A stretch of DNA of 8,297 nt from NCBI GenBank assembly GCA_013202315.1, contig JABMRZ010000428.1, forward strand, positions 1 through 8,297. Direction: 5' to 3'. This DNA comes from Candidatus Tariuqbacter arcticus (GTDB lineage: Bacteria; Electryoneota; Tariuqbacteria; Tariuqbacterales; Tariuqbacteraceae). The notes beneath the pieces were generated by a model. It was not told the origin of the DNA. It searched no databases and was given only the letters and a program-made list of their open reading frames with translations. Shown in pieces: positions 1-6,118 of the stretch. Each line of letters starts with the position of its first letter. Positions within the stretch are counted from its first letter, which is position 1. The position numbers were made by a program, and so were the translations under genes.

Positions 1-58
1 CTACATACCCCCCTTCTTACGCCGGTTCAAAAATAACAGTGTATTTGTATTGTGTCAT
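1..58 (-). pseudogene. hicB: Third hicB copy, interrupted by a premature stop, cut by window edge
   Basis: Read on the minus strand from the ATG at 58-56, this gives MTQYKYTVIFEPA, a stop (TAA, plus-strand 19-17), then EGGYV up to the window edge. The two intact HicB copies in this window read EPAEEGGY at this place, so a single G-to-T change turned a GAA codon into TAA while the frame stayed open afterwards. It lies 36 nt after the stop of the preceding hicA, the same spacing as between the hicA at 598 and the next MTQ start. An upstream in-frame ATG at 70-68 (MKTSM) also exists. I call it a decayed antitoxin copy. Whether its partner hicA survives lies outside the window. Readthrough or a sequencing error cannot be excluded. 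Confidence 0.75.
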
Positions 59-93
59 TGAGGTCTTCATAATCTGGATATTAATGTCAAATG

Positions 94-321
94 TCAGAGT
101 AATTCTCTTATATCTTCTGCTGTCAAGCCTGCATCCTTTAAAATGCTGTTTAGTGTGCCCTTTTTAAGGTCTTTTCTATGGTAAGAGACAGTAACAGCAA
201 TTTTACGCGAAGGATGAATCATGGATATATGACTGCCTTTCTGACGGTCAATAATAAAACCGATTTTTTGAAGAGCGCGGATTAGTTGTTTGGGTTTAAT
301 GATCGGTAGTTCTTGACTCAT
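94..321 (-). CDS. hicA: HicA-family mRNA interferase toxin, array copy 2
   Basis: This 75-residue protein is the full length of a small HicA toxin, a double-stranded-RNA-binding-like fold that cuts mRNA until bound by HicB. It shows the family layout: KPKQLIRALQKIGF, then KGSH with the catalytic-type histidine at residue 31, a basic strand region, and the closing DLKKGTLNSILKDAGLT motif. Its ATG lies one base past the stop of the upstream hicB (TAG, 325-323), with no clear ribosome site, so translation is probably coupled to that gene. The order is antitoxin first, the reverse of the usual hicA-hicB. The last 18 codons are nearly identical in DNA to array copy 1, while the middle of the protein has diverged strongly. 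Function is from family knowledge; activity is not shown. Confidence 0.88.
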   Translation of the reverse strand: MSQELPIIKPKQLIRALQKIGFIIDRQKGSHISMIHPSRKIAVTVSYHRKDLKKGTLNSILKDAGLTAEDIRELL

Positions 322-322
322 T

Positions 323-562
323 CTAAACAGTTACGGCGATTTGGTCGGTCAGAGTAATCTTAGCTTTGTCGTTTTCGGCGGGTATAGGAAGATCATTCGC
401 CCTTAAAGTTTCGAGGTGTAAAGCGATCGCCTCCTTAGCCATTTCCTTGGCTTCTTCCAAAGTTTCGCCTTGAGTATAGCAGCCTGGCAGTGCGGGCACA
501 CGAACTATATACCCGCCTTCTTCCGCCGGTTCAAAAATAACCGTGTATTTGTATTGTGTCAT
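323..562 (-). CDS. hicB: HicB-family antitoxin, array copy 2
   Basis: This short HicB antitoxin has 79 residues from the MTQ start. The N-terminal block (YKYTVIFEPAEEGGYIVRVPALPGCYTQGETLEEAKEMAKEAI) is the typical partial-RNase-H HicB fold that masks HicA. It lacks the C-terminal ribbon-helix-helix or helix-turn-helix DNA-binding domain found in longer HicB proteins, so autorepression is uncertain. The frame extends to an ATG at 574, but the ATG at 562-560 is the better start: GGAG lies six bases ahead of it, and MTQYKYTVIFEPA is the part conserved in all three copies. It is followed by its hicA with a 1-nt gap. The first half is about 95% identical in DNA to array copy 1 by eye, while the C-terminal third is clearly diverged. 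Confidence 0.88.
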   Translation of the reverse strand: MTQYKYTVIFEPAEEGGYIVRVPALPGCYTQGETLEEAKEMAKEAIALHLETLRANDLPIPAENDKAKITLTDQIAVTV

Positions 563-597
563 TGTGGTCTCCATAATCTGGTTATTAATGTCAAATG

Positions 598-828
598 TCA
601 GAGTAATTCTCTTAGATCTTCTGCTGTCAAGCCTGCATCTTTTAAAATACCTTTTAATAGACCCTTTTTAAGGTCCCTACTGTGGCAGGGAATGATCACG
701 CGTCTGTCAGGGAAGTCGGAATGTCTCATTGTGATGTGGCTGCCTCGTTGGTGGTGAACGAAAAAACCGGCTTTCTCAAGCGACCGGATAAGCCGCTTTG
801 GTGTGATGACAGGAAGTTTAGGAGTCAT
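598..828 (-). CDS. hicA: HicA-family mRNA interferase toxin, array copy 1
   Basis: This 76-residue HicA toxin carries ITPKRLIRSLEKAGF, RGSH with the catalytic-type histidine at residue 31, and the terminal DLKKGLLKGILKDAGLTAEDLRELL. It starts three bases after the stop of the upstream hicB (TAA, 834-832) and has no convincing ribosome site of its own, which points to coupled translation from hicB. Compared with the copy at 94-321, the C-terminal 18 codons match almost base for base, while residues about 22-50 differ widely (HSDFPDRRVIIPCHSR against HPSRKIAVTVSYHRK). This suggests the two toxins keep separate partner recognition. As for other HicA proteins, the expected target is mRNA in the host cytoplasm. 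Confidence 0.88.
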   Translation of the reverse strand: MTPKLPVITPKRLIRSLEKAGFFVHHQRGSHITMRHSDFPDRRVIIPCHSRDLKKGLLKGILKDAGLTAEDLRELL

Positions 829-831
829 TAG

Positions 832-1074
832 TTAGACGGATACGGCAACCCGGTCGGCAAGGGTCATATTAGCTATCGAGTCGTCTTCAATAGGGATTGG
901 AAGCCCGTCTTTCTGAAGCGATTCAAGGTAACCTGCAATTGCCTCGTGAGCCATTTCCTTAGCTTCTTCTAAAGTTTCGCCTTGAGTATAGCAGCCTGGC
1001 AGTGCGGGCACACGAACCACATATCCGCCTTCTTCCGCCGGTTCGAAAATAACCGTGTATTTGTATTGTGTCAT
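832..1074 (-). CDS. hicB: HicB-family antitoxin, array copy 1
   Basis: This HicB antitoxin has 80 residues from MTQYKYTVIFEPAEEGGYVVRVPALPGC, the standard HicB N-terminal fold, and no added DNA-binding domain. The open frame reaches an ATG at 1098 (MSVNVETTM). I prefer the ATG at 1074-1072: it aligns with the conserved start of the other two copies, GGA lies seven bases upstream, and a promoter-like pair (TTGACA at 1133-1128, TACCTT at 1110-1105) would place the transcript start close to 1098. It is the first gene of the tandem hicBA array and begins about 86 nt after nuoH stops. The C-terminal third (LESLQKDGLPIPIEDDSIANMTLADRVAVSV) has drifted from copy 2, in parallel with the change in the partner HicA. 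Confidence 0.87.
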   Translation of the reverse strand: MTQYKYTVIFEPAEEGGYVVRVPALPGCYTQGETLEEAKEMAHEAIAGYLESLQKDGLPIPIEDDSIANMTLADRVAVSV

Positions 1075-1104
1075 TGTGGTTTCCACATTAACAGACATAT
1101 ACTA

Positions 1105-1133
1105 AAGGTACACAGAATCCTTGCGATTGTCAA
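1105..1133 (-). promoter_or_regulatory. Candidate sigma70-type promoter for the hicBA array
   Basis: On the minus strand TTGACA (1133-1128) is a perfect -35 consensus. A 17-base spacer leads to TACCTT (1110-1105), a weak match to TATAAT. It lies in the 62-base gap between the nuoH stop and the hicB open frame, where a foreign cassette would need its own promoter. The predicted start near 1098 fits the preferred HicB start at 1074. Only the -35 is strong, so this is tentative. Confidence 0.35.
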
Positions 1134-1160
1134 TTATGTCCGTTGACCTATGCTTAATAT

Positions 1161-2240
1161 TCAAACCCACAAAATCAGAACCCCGGTAATACCAATATTA
1201 ATCAACCCCAGAGGCAGCAGCCATTTCCAGCCCAGACTCATCAATTGATCATAGCGGAAGCGGGGGTAAGTCCAGCGAATCAACAACTGCAGCCAGCAGA
1301 AGAATGTAACTTTTATGAAAAATGAAGATATTTGCAGCAGTACAACGATTAAATGGGGCAGATTCCATTCCCATCCCCAGGGGAAACTAAAACCGTCAGC
1401 ATAGAGCCAGGGCACCTGCCAGCCGCCGAAGAATAGAGTTGTTGCCAGCATCGCCGCTATCACCACTTCCACGAATTCGGCAAAGAAGAACAATCCGAAC
1501 TTCATCGAGCTGTATTCGGTCCAGAATCCTACGATTTCCGATTCGCCTTCGGGCAGGTTCATTGGGTCGCGCTTAGTTTCGGTATAAGCGGCGACGAAGA
1601 AGATGATGAAGCCCAGCGGCTGAACGAAAATCCCCCATTTGGGCAGGAAACCCCAGAGAAGGTCACCTTGTCCTTCAGCGATGCCGGTGAGACTGAGGGT
1701 GCCGTAGACCATAATTATACCGATGACGGAAAGCCCCAGCCCTATTTCATAGCTGACCATCTGCGCCGCCGCCCTCATTGCGCCCAAGAGGCTGAGCTTA
1801 TTGTTGGAAGCCCATCCGCCGAGTATAGCTCCATATACCGCCAGCGAAGCGAAAGCGAAGACGAACAGCAGACCGACATCGATATCCGCCACCACCAGCG
1901 GTACAGCGAAACCGCCGATTATCAGTTGATCGCCGAAGGGAATGACCGCAAAAATCACCAGCCCGGAAAAGAAGGTTATCACCGGCGCCAGGCTGTGGAT
2001 GAACCTGTCCCCCGCGGGGGGGATGAAGTCTTCCTTGAATATCATTTTAACCGCGTCGCAAATGATGTGAATCAAGCCCATCGCTCTTATGCCGAGGATG
2101 GCGGCGCGGTTGGCGCCGATGCGGTCCTGCATCAATGCGCTCTCTTTCCGTTCAGCCCAGGTTAGAAGGGTGGCGAACACCAATCCGGCGGTCAGAATGA
2201 ACAGTCCTTTAACTATCACCGCAATTATTTCTAACAGCAT
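1161..2240 (-). CDS. nuoH: NADH-quinone oxidoreductase subunit H (NuoH)
   Basis: This 359-residue integral membrane protein has the length and hydrophobic profile (about eight to nine helices) of complex I subunit H/ND1, which joins the hydrophilic arm to the membrane arm and forms part of the quinone chamber. Family marks are: TM1 at about 4-27; the loop WAERKESALMQDRIGANR (28-45); DAVKMIFKEDFIPP (62-75); GGWASNNKLSLLGAMRAAAQMVSYE (141-165), the highly conserved segment; the acidic loop LPEGESEIV (229-237) then TEYSSMKFGLFFFAEF; and RWTYPRFRYDQLMSLGWK near the end. RIGANR and the lengthened 46-62 stretch replace the more common RIGPNR form. AGGA lies ahead of the start. It follows nuoG after a 134-base repeat-bearing gap and precedes the hicBA array; nuoI is not in view. 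Confidence 0.95.
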   Translation of the reverse strand: MLLEIIAVIVKGLFILTAGLVFATLLTWAERKESALMQDRIGANRAAILGIRAMGLIHIICDAVKMIFKEDFIPPAGDRFIHSLAPVITFFSGLVIFAVIPFGDQLIIGGFAVPLVVADIDVGLLFVFAFASLAVYGAILGGWASNNKLSLLGAMRAAAQMVSYEIGLGLSVIGIIMVYGTLSLTGIAEGQGDLLWGFLPKWGIFVQPLGFIIFFVAAYTETKRDPMNLPEGESEIVGFWTEYSSMKFGLFFFAEFVEVVIAAMLATTLFFGGWQVPWLYADGFSFPWGWEWNLPHLIVVLLQISSFFIKVTFFCWLQLLIRWTYPRFRYDQLMSLGWKWLLPLGLINIGITGVLILWV

Positions 2241-2275
2241 ATCCTATTTTCCTGAAGAGAATTTACTTTTAAAAA

Positions 2276-2303
2276 GGGATTAGGTGCTGGGGGTTAGGGA
2301 TTA
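2276..2303 (+). repeat. Four degenerate TTAGGGA-type heptamers between nuoG and nuoH
   Basis: Read on the plus strand in 7-base steps: GGGATTA, GGTGCTG, GGGGTTA, GGGATTA. Three of the four are permutations of TTAGGG(A/G), the same heptamer family that flanks the four-helix-bundle gene at 7859-7886 and 8249-8297. No coding sequence accompanies it here, so it may be a solo remnant of such an element or an independent insertion. Confidence 0.5.
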
Positions 2304-2313
2304 GTGAACAGTC

Positions 2314-2372
2314 ATTCCAGCTTGACTGGAATCCCTTTTTATCAATCCTATGATAGTGGAATCCGTTTTTAT
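2314..2372. repeat. Hairpin plus 16-bp imperfect direct repeat in nuoG-nuoH gap
   Basis: ATTCCAG (2314-2320) and CTGGAAT (2326-2332) form a 7-bp stem with a 5-base loop. The right arm starts a direct repeat, TGGAATCCCTTTTTAT (2327-2342), which recurs with one mismatch as TGGAATCCGTTTTTAT (2357-2372) right next to the nuoG stop. On the plus strand the hairpin followed by CCCTTTTT resembles an intrinsic terminator, but no plus-strand gene needs one. It is more likely a dispersed intergenic repeat. Confidence 0.5.
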
Positions 2373-2374
2373 AA

Positions 2375-3985
2375 CTACTTTGGCATAAATCCAAGATGTC
2401 CTATTTTATCCCAGATTAAGCCCTTATATTCATCGGCGCTGTTGGCGAACGCTTCGAATAATTCGGCATCTGAAAAAGCTTTGAACTTATACCCCATTTC
2501 CCTGCCCAGCAATAGAATCGTCTGCCAAGCCCTTCGAGAATCGCCCAGCGGTTCGACGGCTTGATTGAAGCGCTGAACCCTGCCTTCAAAGTTGATGTAG
2601 GTGCCGTTGCCTTCGGCAAAGGCTGCGATTGGCAGGGCGAAGTGGGCGAATTCAATTGCGGGAACTTTCGTCCAATGCAGGATGCCGAAGAATTTCAGCT
2701 TCGCCAACGCGGCTTTATCCGCTTCACCCAATAATTCAACCGGGTCGCAGCATACCGCCAGCAGGTTTTGTATCTTACCCGCCTTTATAGCTTGAAGGAT
2801 TTCCGGGAGCGATAAACCGCCTTCTCCGGGAGTCAATCCAATCATTTCAGCGGCGAAACTGTTGGGGTTGCGGTCGCTCATCTGCAGTAAATCATCAAGC
2901 TTTCCTTCGCTCACAGTGGGGAGCCGATAATCTACATTCACCACTCCTATTGCCGTTACCAGCTTTTTGAGAATGTAGAGCGCGCCGGTGGAAAGCTGGG
3001 GGGCGAGGATGACGGCGGTTTTAGACCTTCCGGCGCCGGATATGGCTTTTTTCAAGCGTGCGCCCATTTGACGGCGGGCTTCATCGTAATCAGTTTCGAT
3101 TAAGCCGTTATCGGTGCGAATCAGCGCCTTTGTGAGTCTGTCCGGGGCGTCGATGTATTCACAGCCGTATCGCCCGGGGTCGCACATCCAGTATTTATTG
3201 ACTTCCAAGTTTAATCGGGGCTTCAAGCGTTGGATGCGCCTTTCCTGCCGCTTCCAATTATGGTTGAGGTCGAAATGGATTTCGATATTGCATCCGCGGC
3301 TGCATCCGGGGCAGATGGAATCCACCGCCTGCAGATACCACGCCCGGCGTTTGAAGCGGAACCGGCGGTCGGTCAAGGCTCCCACCGGGCATAAATCGAC
3401 CGCATTTCCGGTATAATCGTTATCCAATTTTTTATTAGGGAGGGGGGCGATTTCCGCGTAAGCGCCGCTGTTGTATATTTCTAATTCGTCCTTGCCGATA
3501 ATTTCCCGGAAAAACCTGACACAGCGGGAACAAAGTATGCACCGTTCCGAGTCGAGTACTACATTGGGACCGAGGTCTACGACTTTGTGTTTGCGGAGTT
3601 TGGGCTCGTCCATTCGGCTGGGCTGGCGGTCATACTCCATATAATAATCCTGCAGCTTGCATTCGCCCGCTTCATCGCAGATGGGGCAGTCGAGCGGATG
3701 ATTGAGCAGCAGGAATTCAATGACCGCGTTCTGAACTTGCGCAACGAGTTCCGATTCGGTGGTGATTTCCATCCCATCCGCAACGGTGGTGTTGCAGGCG
3801 ATGGTCAGGCTTTTCCTGCCGTTCATCTGCACTTCAACCTGGCACATCCGGCAGCTGCCGGCGATTGACAATACCGGATGATAGCAGAAATGGGGTATTT
3901 CCACTCCCGCCTGACGGCAGGCGTCGATGAGGTTTGTTCCCTTGTCGAATTCGTGTTCAGCGCCGTTTATTTTAATCTTGGGCAT
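2375..3985 (-). CDS. nuoG: NADH-quinone oxidoreductase subunit G (NuoG), short form
   Basis: This is the iron-sulphur relay subunit of the complex I peripheral arm, 536 residues. The N-terminal ferredoxin domain holds a [2Fe-2S] site (C34, C45, C48, C64). Next comes the His-Cys3 site (H96, C100, C103, C109, within NHPLDCPICDEAGECKLQD), then a [4Fe-4S] site (C149, C152, C155, C199). A fourth CxxCxxxC set (C225, C228, C232, with C268) matches the N7-type motif seen in some bacterial NuoG. The remainder is a shortened molybdopterin-oxidoreductase-like domain. The whole protein is well below the roughly 650-900 residues common in the family, yet it ends at a clean stop with no sign of a broken frame. 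The ATG at 3985-3983 is required for the ferredoxin domain; no clear ribosome site precedes it. nuoG lies 2.6 kb from nuoF because of inserted DNA. Confidence 0.95.
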   Translation of the reverse strand: MPKIKINGAEHEFDKGTNLIDACRQAGVEIPHFCYHPVLSIAGSCRMCQVEVQMNGRKSLTIACNTTVADGMEITTESELVAQVQNAVIEFLLLNHPLDCPICDEAGECKLQDYYMEYDRQPSRMDEPKLRKHKVVDLGPNVVLDSERCILCSRCVRFFREIIGKDELEIYNSGAYAEIAPLPNKKLDNDYTGNAVDLCPVGALTDRRFRFKRRAWYLQAVDSICPGCSRGCNIEIHFDLNHNWKRQERRIQRLKPRLNLEVNKYWMCDPGRYGCEYIDAPDRLTKALIRTDNGLIETDYDEARRQMGARLKKAISGAGRSKTAVILAPQLSTGALYILKKLVTAIGVVNVDYRLPTVSEGKLDDLLQMSDRNPNSFAAEMIGLTPGEGGLSLPEILQAIKAGKIQNLLAVCCDPVELLGEADKAALAKLKFFGILHWTKVPAIEFAHFALPIAAFAEGNGTYINFEGRVQRFNQAVEPLGDSRRAWQTILLLGREMGYKFKAFSDAELFEAFANSADEYKGLIWDKIGHLGFMPK

Positions 3986-4045
3986 AGGGTGACTCGAAGG
4001 TAATGATTTATATTCGATAAATGATGTTCGTTATTGATAATTGGC

Positions 4046-4094
4046 GGGTTAGGAACCCATTATGCATTCCCACGCTGGAGCGTGGGAACGAGGG
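4046..4094. repeat. Palindromic repeat element upstream of nuoG
   Basis: A 10-bp perfect inverted repeat, TTCCCACGCT / AGCGTGGGAA (4067-4076, 4079-4088), has only GG between its arms. A smaller palindrome, GGGTT AGG AACCC (4046-4058), sits next to it. ACCC and GGGT also bracket the larger hairpin. Neither strand shows a T-tract after the stem, so it is a poor terminator. The core resembles dispersed intergenic palindromes I recall from environmental bacterial genomes. It lies in the 145-base gap between the DUF488 module and nuoG. Confidence 0.6.
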
Positions 4095-4130
4095 TAAATT
4101 AGACAGCAATTATAAGCGAGTATTTCCTTA

Positions 4131-4613
4131 TTATAAATGTACAACTTTTAAATTATTCCAAATGCTATTAAGGTGTTCTGCTGCAATAGACCTATGACAA
4201 GCTTTTGGGTCTCTTTCAACACAAAACAATACAACATTCTTTGCGTTCGTACCTAATATTTCTAAAAAATGGTTGAGATTGAAATTTTTTAAACACTCCT
4301 CTTTGTAGGCGTTTATGAATGATTGACTCAGACCATCTCTAAGCCTTTTTTTAGCGCCAATTTCCTTATCAGCTTTTTTCTGTTCATCTCTAACAATATT
4401 ACTAGGCGCTAATTCTAAGTAATGAACATAATATATTCCTAATTCTTTTAGTTTCACTTGGAGGCGTTTGCTATTAACAAAAGCGTATTTTGAACCTCTT
4501 ACACCCCGTCTTCTTCTAATATCGCAGAAAGTATCGATTTTAGCTTTTATCAATGTGTCGAAAAATTCTTCCTCTGTAAAACCGTAAACACCAATTGTAA
4601 AAATATTAACCAT
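4131..4613 (-). CDS. Divergent DUF488 family protein (third gene of trio)
   Basis: This 160-residue protein belongs to a divergent branch of the DUF488 family, whose biochemical role is unproven. Visible marks are the opening FTIGVYGFTEEEFFDTL, the basic stretch DIRRRRGVRGSKYAF (31-45), LAPSNIVRDEQ (68-78), and the closing signature FCVERDPKACHRS (130-142), equivalent to CxEx(3)PxxCHR in typical members. The usual HSN of the first strand is replaced by VYG, so the putative active site differs from that of its neighbour. Its ATG shares one base with the stop of the preceding DUF488 gene (TGATG), indicating coupled translation. Base composition is visibly AT-rich (about a third G+C on a sampled line) against well over half in nuoF, a sign of acquisition. 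It is not a simple duplicate of the neighbour, since similarity is confined to family motifs. Confidence 0.8.
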   Translation of the reverse strand: MVNIFTIGVYGFTEEEFFDTLIKAKIDTFCDIRRRRGVRGSKYAFVNSKRLQVKLKELGIYYVHYLELAPSNIVRDEQKKADKEIGAKKRLRDGLSQSFINAYKEECLKNFNLNHFLEILGTNAKNVVLFCVERDPKACHRSIAAEHLNSIWNNLKVVHL

Positions 4614-5092
4614 CAGAAAAGATGTCCTTGTCTTTCAAAAAAAATAGCCTTTTGATATGATTTATCTCCACGAATATGAATTACCTCTATTCCTCTTTTT
4701 AATAAAGAATGAGTGATAATGTATCCACGGTGACAAATGGCTGGATTTTCTTCACTACACATTATTGCTATTTTGAATTTATTTGAAAGTTCAATCAAGC
4801 GTTTAATTCCATTATCATACCATTTCCTTTGTTCAATTATTTCCAATTCGATCTCATTACTACTATTCAATACAGAATTATCAAAAGGGCGCCCGCCTAA
4901 TATTTTTCCCATATCTATGTAATTAATGCTATGTTTTCTTAGTTCTTTTATTAAATTATGAATATCAAAATGTTTGGAATATCGACTATTGGGAACGGAA
5001 CGCACTTCCACAATTGTATCTATTTCGTATATTTTTAATAGCTCAATAAAATGTTCCATTGTATGATTACTATGTCCTATTGTATAAATCAT
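4613..5092 (-). CDS. DUF488 family protein, canonical type (second gene of trio)
   Basis: This 159-residue protein of the DUF488 family has the full classic pattern: IYTIGHSNHTMEHFIELL (H7, S8, N9), VEVRSVPNSRYSKHF (28-42), MGKILGGRP (61-69), and IAIMCSEENPAICHRGYI (108-125) with the paired cysteines and the CHR signature. The conserved His, Arg and Cys residues look like an active or metal site, but the family's reaction is not established. The start overlaps the stop of the upstream zinc-ribbon gene by four bases (ATGA) and its stop overlaps the next start, so the three genes almost surely form one translationally coupled unit. AT-rich composition sets it apart from the nuo genes. DUF488 genes occur in accessory and defence-like settings; a nucleic-acid-related role is inference only. 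Confidence 0.85.
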   Translation of the reverse strand: MIYTIGHSNHTMEHFIELLKIYEIDTIVEVRSVPNSRYSKHFDIHNLIKELRKHSINYIDMGKILGGRPFDNSVLNSSNEIELEIIEQRKWYDNGIKRLIELSNKFKIAIMCSEENPAICHRGYIITHSLLKRGIEVIHIRGDKSYQKAIFFERQGHLF

Positions 5093-5898
5093 ACTTGATC
5101 TCCCAGTTTTTTTTCATAATCTGCAAAAGTCTCACCATCAAACATATCGGGGATTGTAATTAGAGCAGTCACTTGTTTCCAATATTGCCCATGGAATTCC
5201 CTTGTCAAACCTATTCTTATATATCGAAAAGGATTATTGTTAAATATATTCATCATTTCATAACTATACCGTTTTCCGTTTCTAATCATCCAACGAACCT
5301 TTGCCAGTACTAATAAATCTGAAACGGGTATTTTTTCGAATATGTTTCTGCTATAATCTACAAAATTGATTCTAACCTTAAATTTTCCGTATTGATGCTC
5401 ATCCCATATTCTTATTATCCCTCTTGCCTTGACAATAAATAAAGATTTATCCATTCTATCAATAGCTTCATTTAAATTACTTATCGACATTTTTTCTAAA
5501 ACTTTGATTATTTCTTGGTTATTCAAGTGTCTGATATATTTAGGAGCAAAATTTTCGTTTACTATCCAATCTTCATTATGATGAATATGTTGAGGATCAT
5601 ATTTTATGAACTCCATTTCAACTAAATTGAAATGCCTGATGATTTGAGTCGCTCCTTCCATAACAAAATCGCGATTAATACCGCCAGGATAAACCGGTCT
5701 TACGAACCTCCAGGTTTCCGGATCAATGCCGCTTACACAGATATTCCCCCGTTCCATCCTCGTAATACCTGTTATAATCAGTTTTTTTCTAAATAACCCT
5801 TGTTTTTTACAAGTATCACAAAGTTGTCCTACACTGGATAGAATTGTATATGGTAATTCTTTATCACAAGCAACGCATCTTTCCTGAAGGATATTCAT
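5089..5898 (-). CDS. Zinc-ribbon, dual-OB-like protein (first gene of trio)
   Basis: This 269-residue soluble protein opens with a zinc-ribbon-like pair of CxxC knuckles (C8/C11 and C27/C30). A region rich in predicted beta strands follows. TGITRMERGNICVSGIDPETWRFVRPV and the C-terminal FRYIRIGLTREFHGQYWKQVTALITIPDMF resemble what I know as dual OB-domain proteins that sit beside DUF488 genes. No signal peptide or membrane segment is visible. AGAGGA four bases ahead of the ATG gives a good ribosome site, unlike the coupled genes after it, so this is the lead gene of the trio. The start lies 22 bases after the stop of a duplicated nuoF 3' end, and GC content is low. The likely role is single-stranded nucleic-acid or modified-base binding. 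The domain assignment is from memory of sequence style and needs a profile search. Confidence 0.7.
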   Translation of the reverse strand: MNILQERCVACDKELPYTILSSVGQLCDTCKKQGLFRKKLIITGITRMERGNICVSGIDPETWRFVRPVYPGGINRDFVMEGATQIIRHFNLVEMEFIKYDPQHIHHNEDWIVNENFAPKYIRHLNNQEIIKVLEKMSISNLNEAIDRMDKSLFIVKARGIIRIWDEHQYGKFKVRINFVDYSRNIFEKIPVSDLLVLAKVRWMIRNGKRYSYEMMNIFNNNPFRYIRIGLTREFHGQYWKQVTALITIPDMFDGETFADYEKKLGDQV

Positions 5899-5919
5899 TA
5901 TATCCTCTAAATCTGGTAA

Positions 5920-5989
5920 TTAAACACTTATCCTTTTCTCCAATTCATCCCTGAATTTTTTAATGAACCCCCGAATGGGCATCGCCGCC
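5920..5989 (-). pseudogene. nuoF: Duplicated 3' end of nuoF (fragment)
   Basis: On the minus strand this reads AAMPIRGFIKKFRDELEKRISV and a stop at 5922-5920, against AAMPIRGFIKKFRDELEAKISN at the true nuoF end. The core 5938-5989 matches nuoF 6617-6668 at 49 of 52 bases, offset by 679. Upstream of this block similarity stops abruptly at a GC-rich hairpin. The fragment lacks the iron-sulphur cysteine and cannot make NuoF. The two copies form direct repeats bracketing the hicAB pair. It may be the original nuoF end displaced when the cassette arrived, or a target-end duplication. Confidence 0.85.
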
Positions 5990-6008
5990 CCTTTCCTCCA
6001 GGGGGCGG
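5985..6008. repeat. GC-rich hairpin at the edge of the nuoF duplication
   Basis: CCGCCCC (5985-5991) pairs with GGGGCGG (6002-6008) around a 10-base loop. It stands out in an AT-rich gap and coincides with the point where similarity to nuoF ends, so it may mark the recombination junction. The rest of the gap (6009-6118) is AT-rich, with a 5-bp AAGAC/GTCTT stem and short repeats but no gene. Confidence 0.5.
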
Positions 6009-6118
6009 GAGCACCAACAGTAAACGATCATTTAAGACAAAAAGGTCTTTTAAAACTAGTTAACGATCTATTGGTATTCAACACTTATTGGTTAAAATGT
6101 TCATTCCGAAGTAATTAA

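Larger units (their letters stand above)
1..1081 (-). repeat. Tandem array of hicB-hicA units (2 full plus 1 partial)
   Basis: The MTQ start codons fall at 1074, 562 and 58, so the unit length is 512 then 504 bases. Within the unit, similarity is uneven. The block running from the last 18 codons of hicA through the intergenic spacer into the first 45 or so codons of hicB is nearly identical between copies. The hicB 3' third and the hicA 5' two thirds have diverged to protein-level resemblance only. The intergenic spacer upstream of hicB copies 2 and 3 differs at only one base over about 25. The array continues beyond the left edge. Confidence 0.85.

Noticed and set aside
470..757. Plus-strand open frame of 95 codons
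   Set aside because: It lies antisense across hicB and hicA copies whose frames match known families; no family resemblance of its own.
1..1081. CRISPR-like or satellite repeat
   Set aside because: The repeated unit is about 500 bases and coding; it is a duplicated gene pair, not a short-repeat array.
1668..2165. Plus-strand open frame of 165 codons opposite nuoH
   Set aside because: NuoH on the other strand carries all family motifs; the antisense product is low-complexity and hydrophilic, typical of a shadow.
2314..2340. Intrinsic terminator on the plus strand
   Set aside because: Hairpin plus T-run is present, but no plus-strand gene ends here and the arm recurs as a direct repeat, favouring a repeat element.
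5923..6088. AACACTTAT direct repeat at 5923-5931 and 6080-6088
   Set aside because: Only nine bases in AT-rich sequence; likely chance, and not needed to explain the nuoF duplication.
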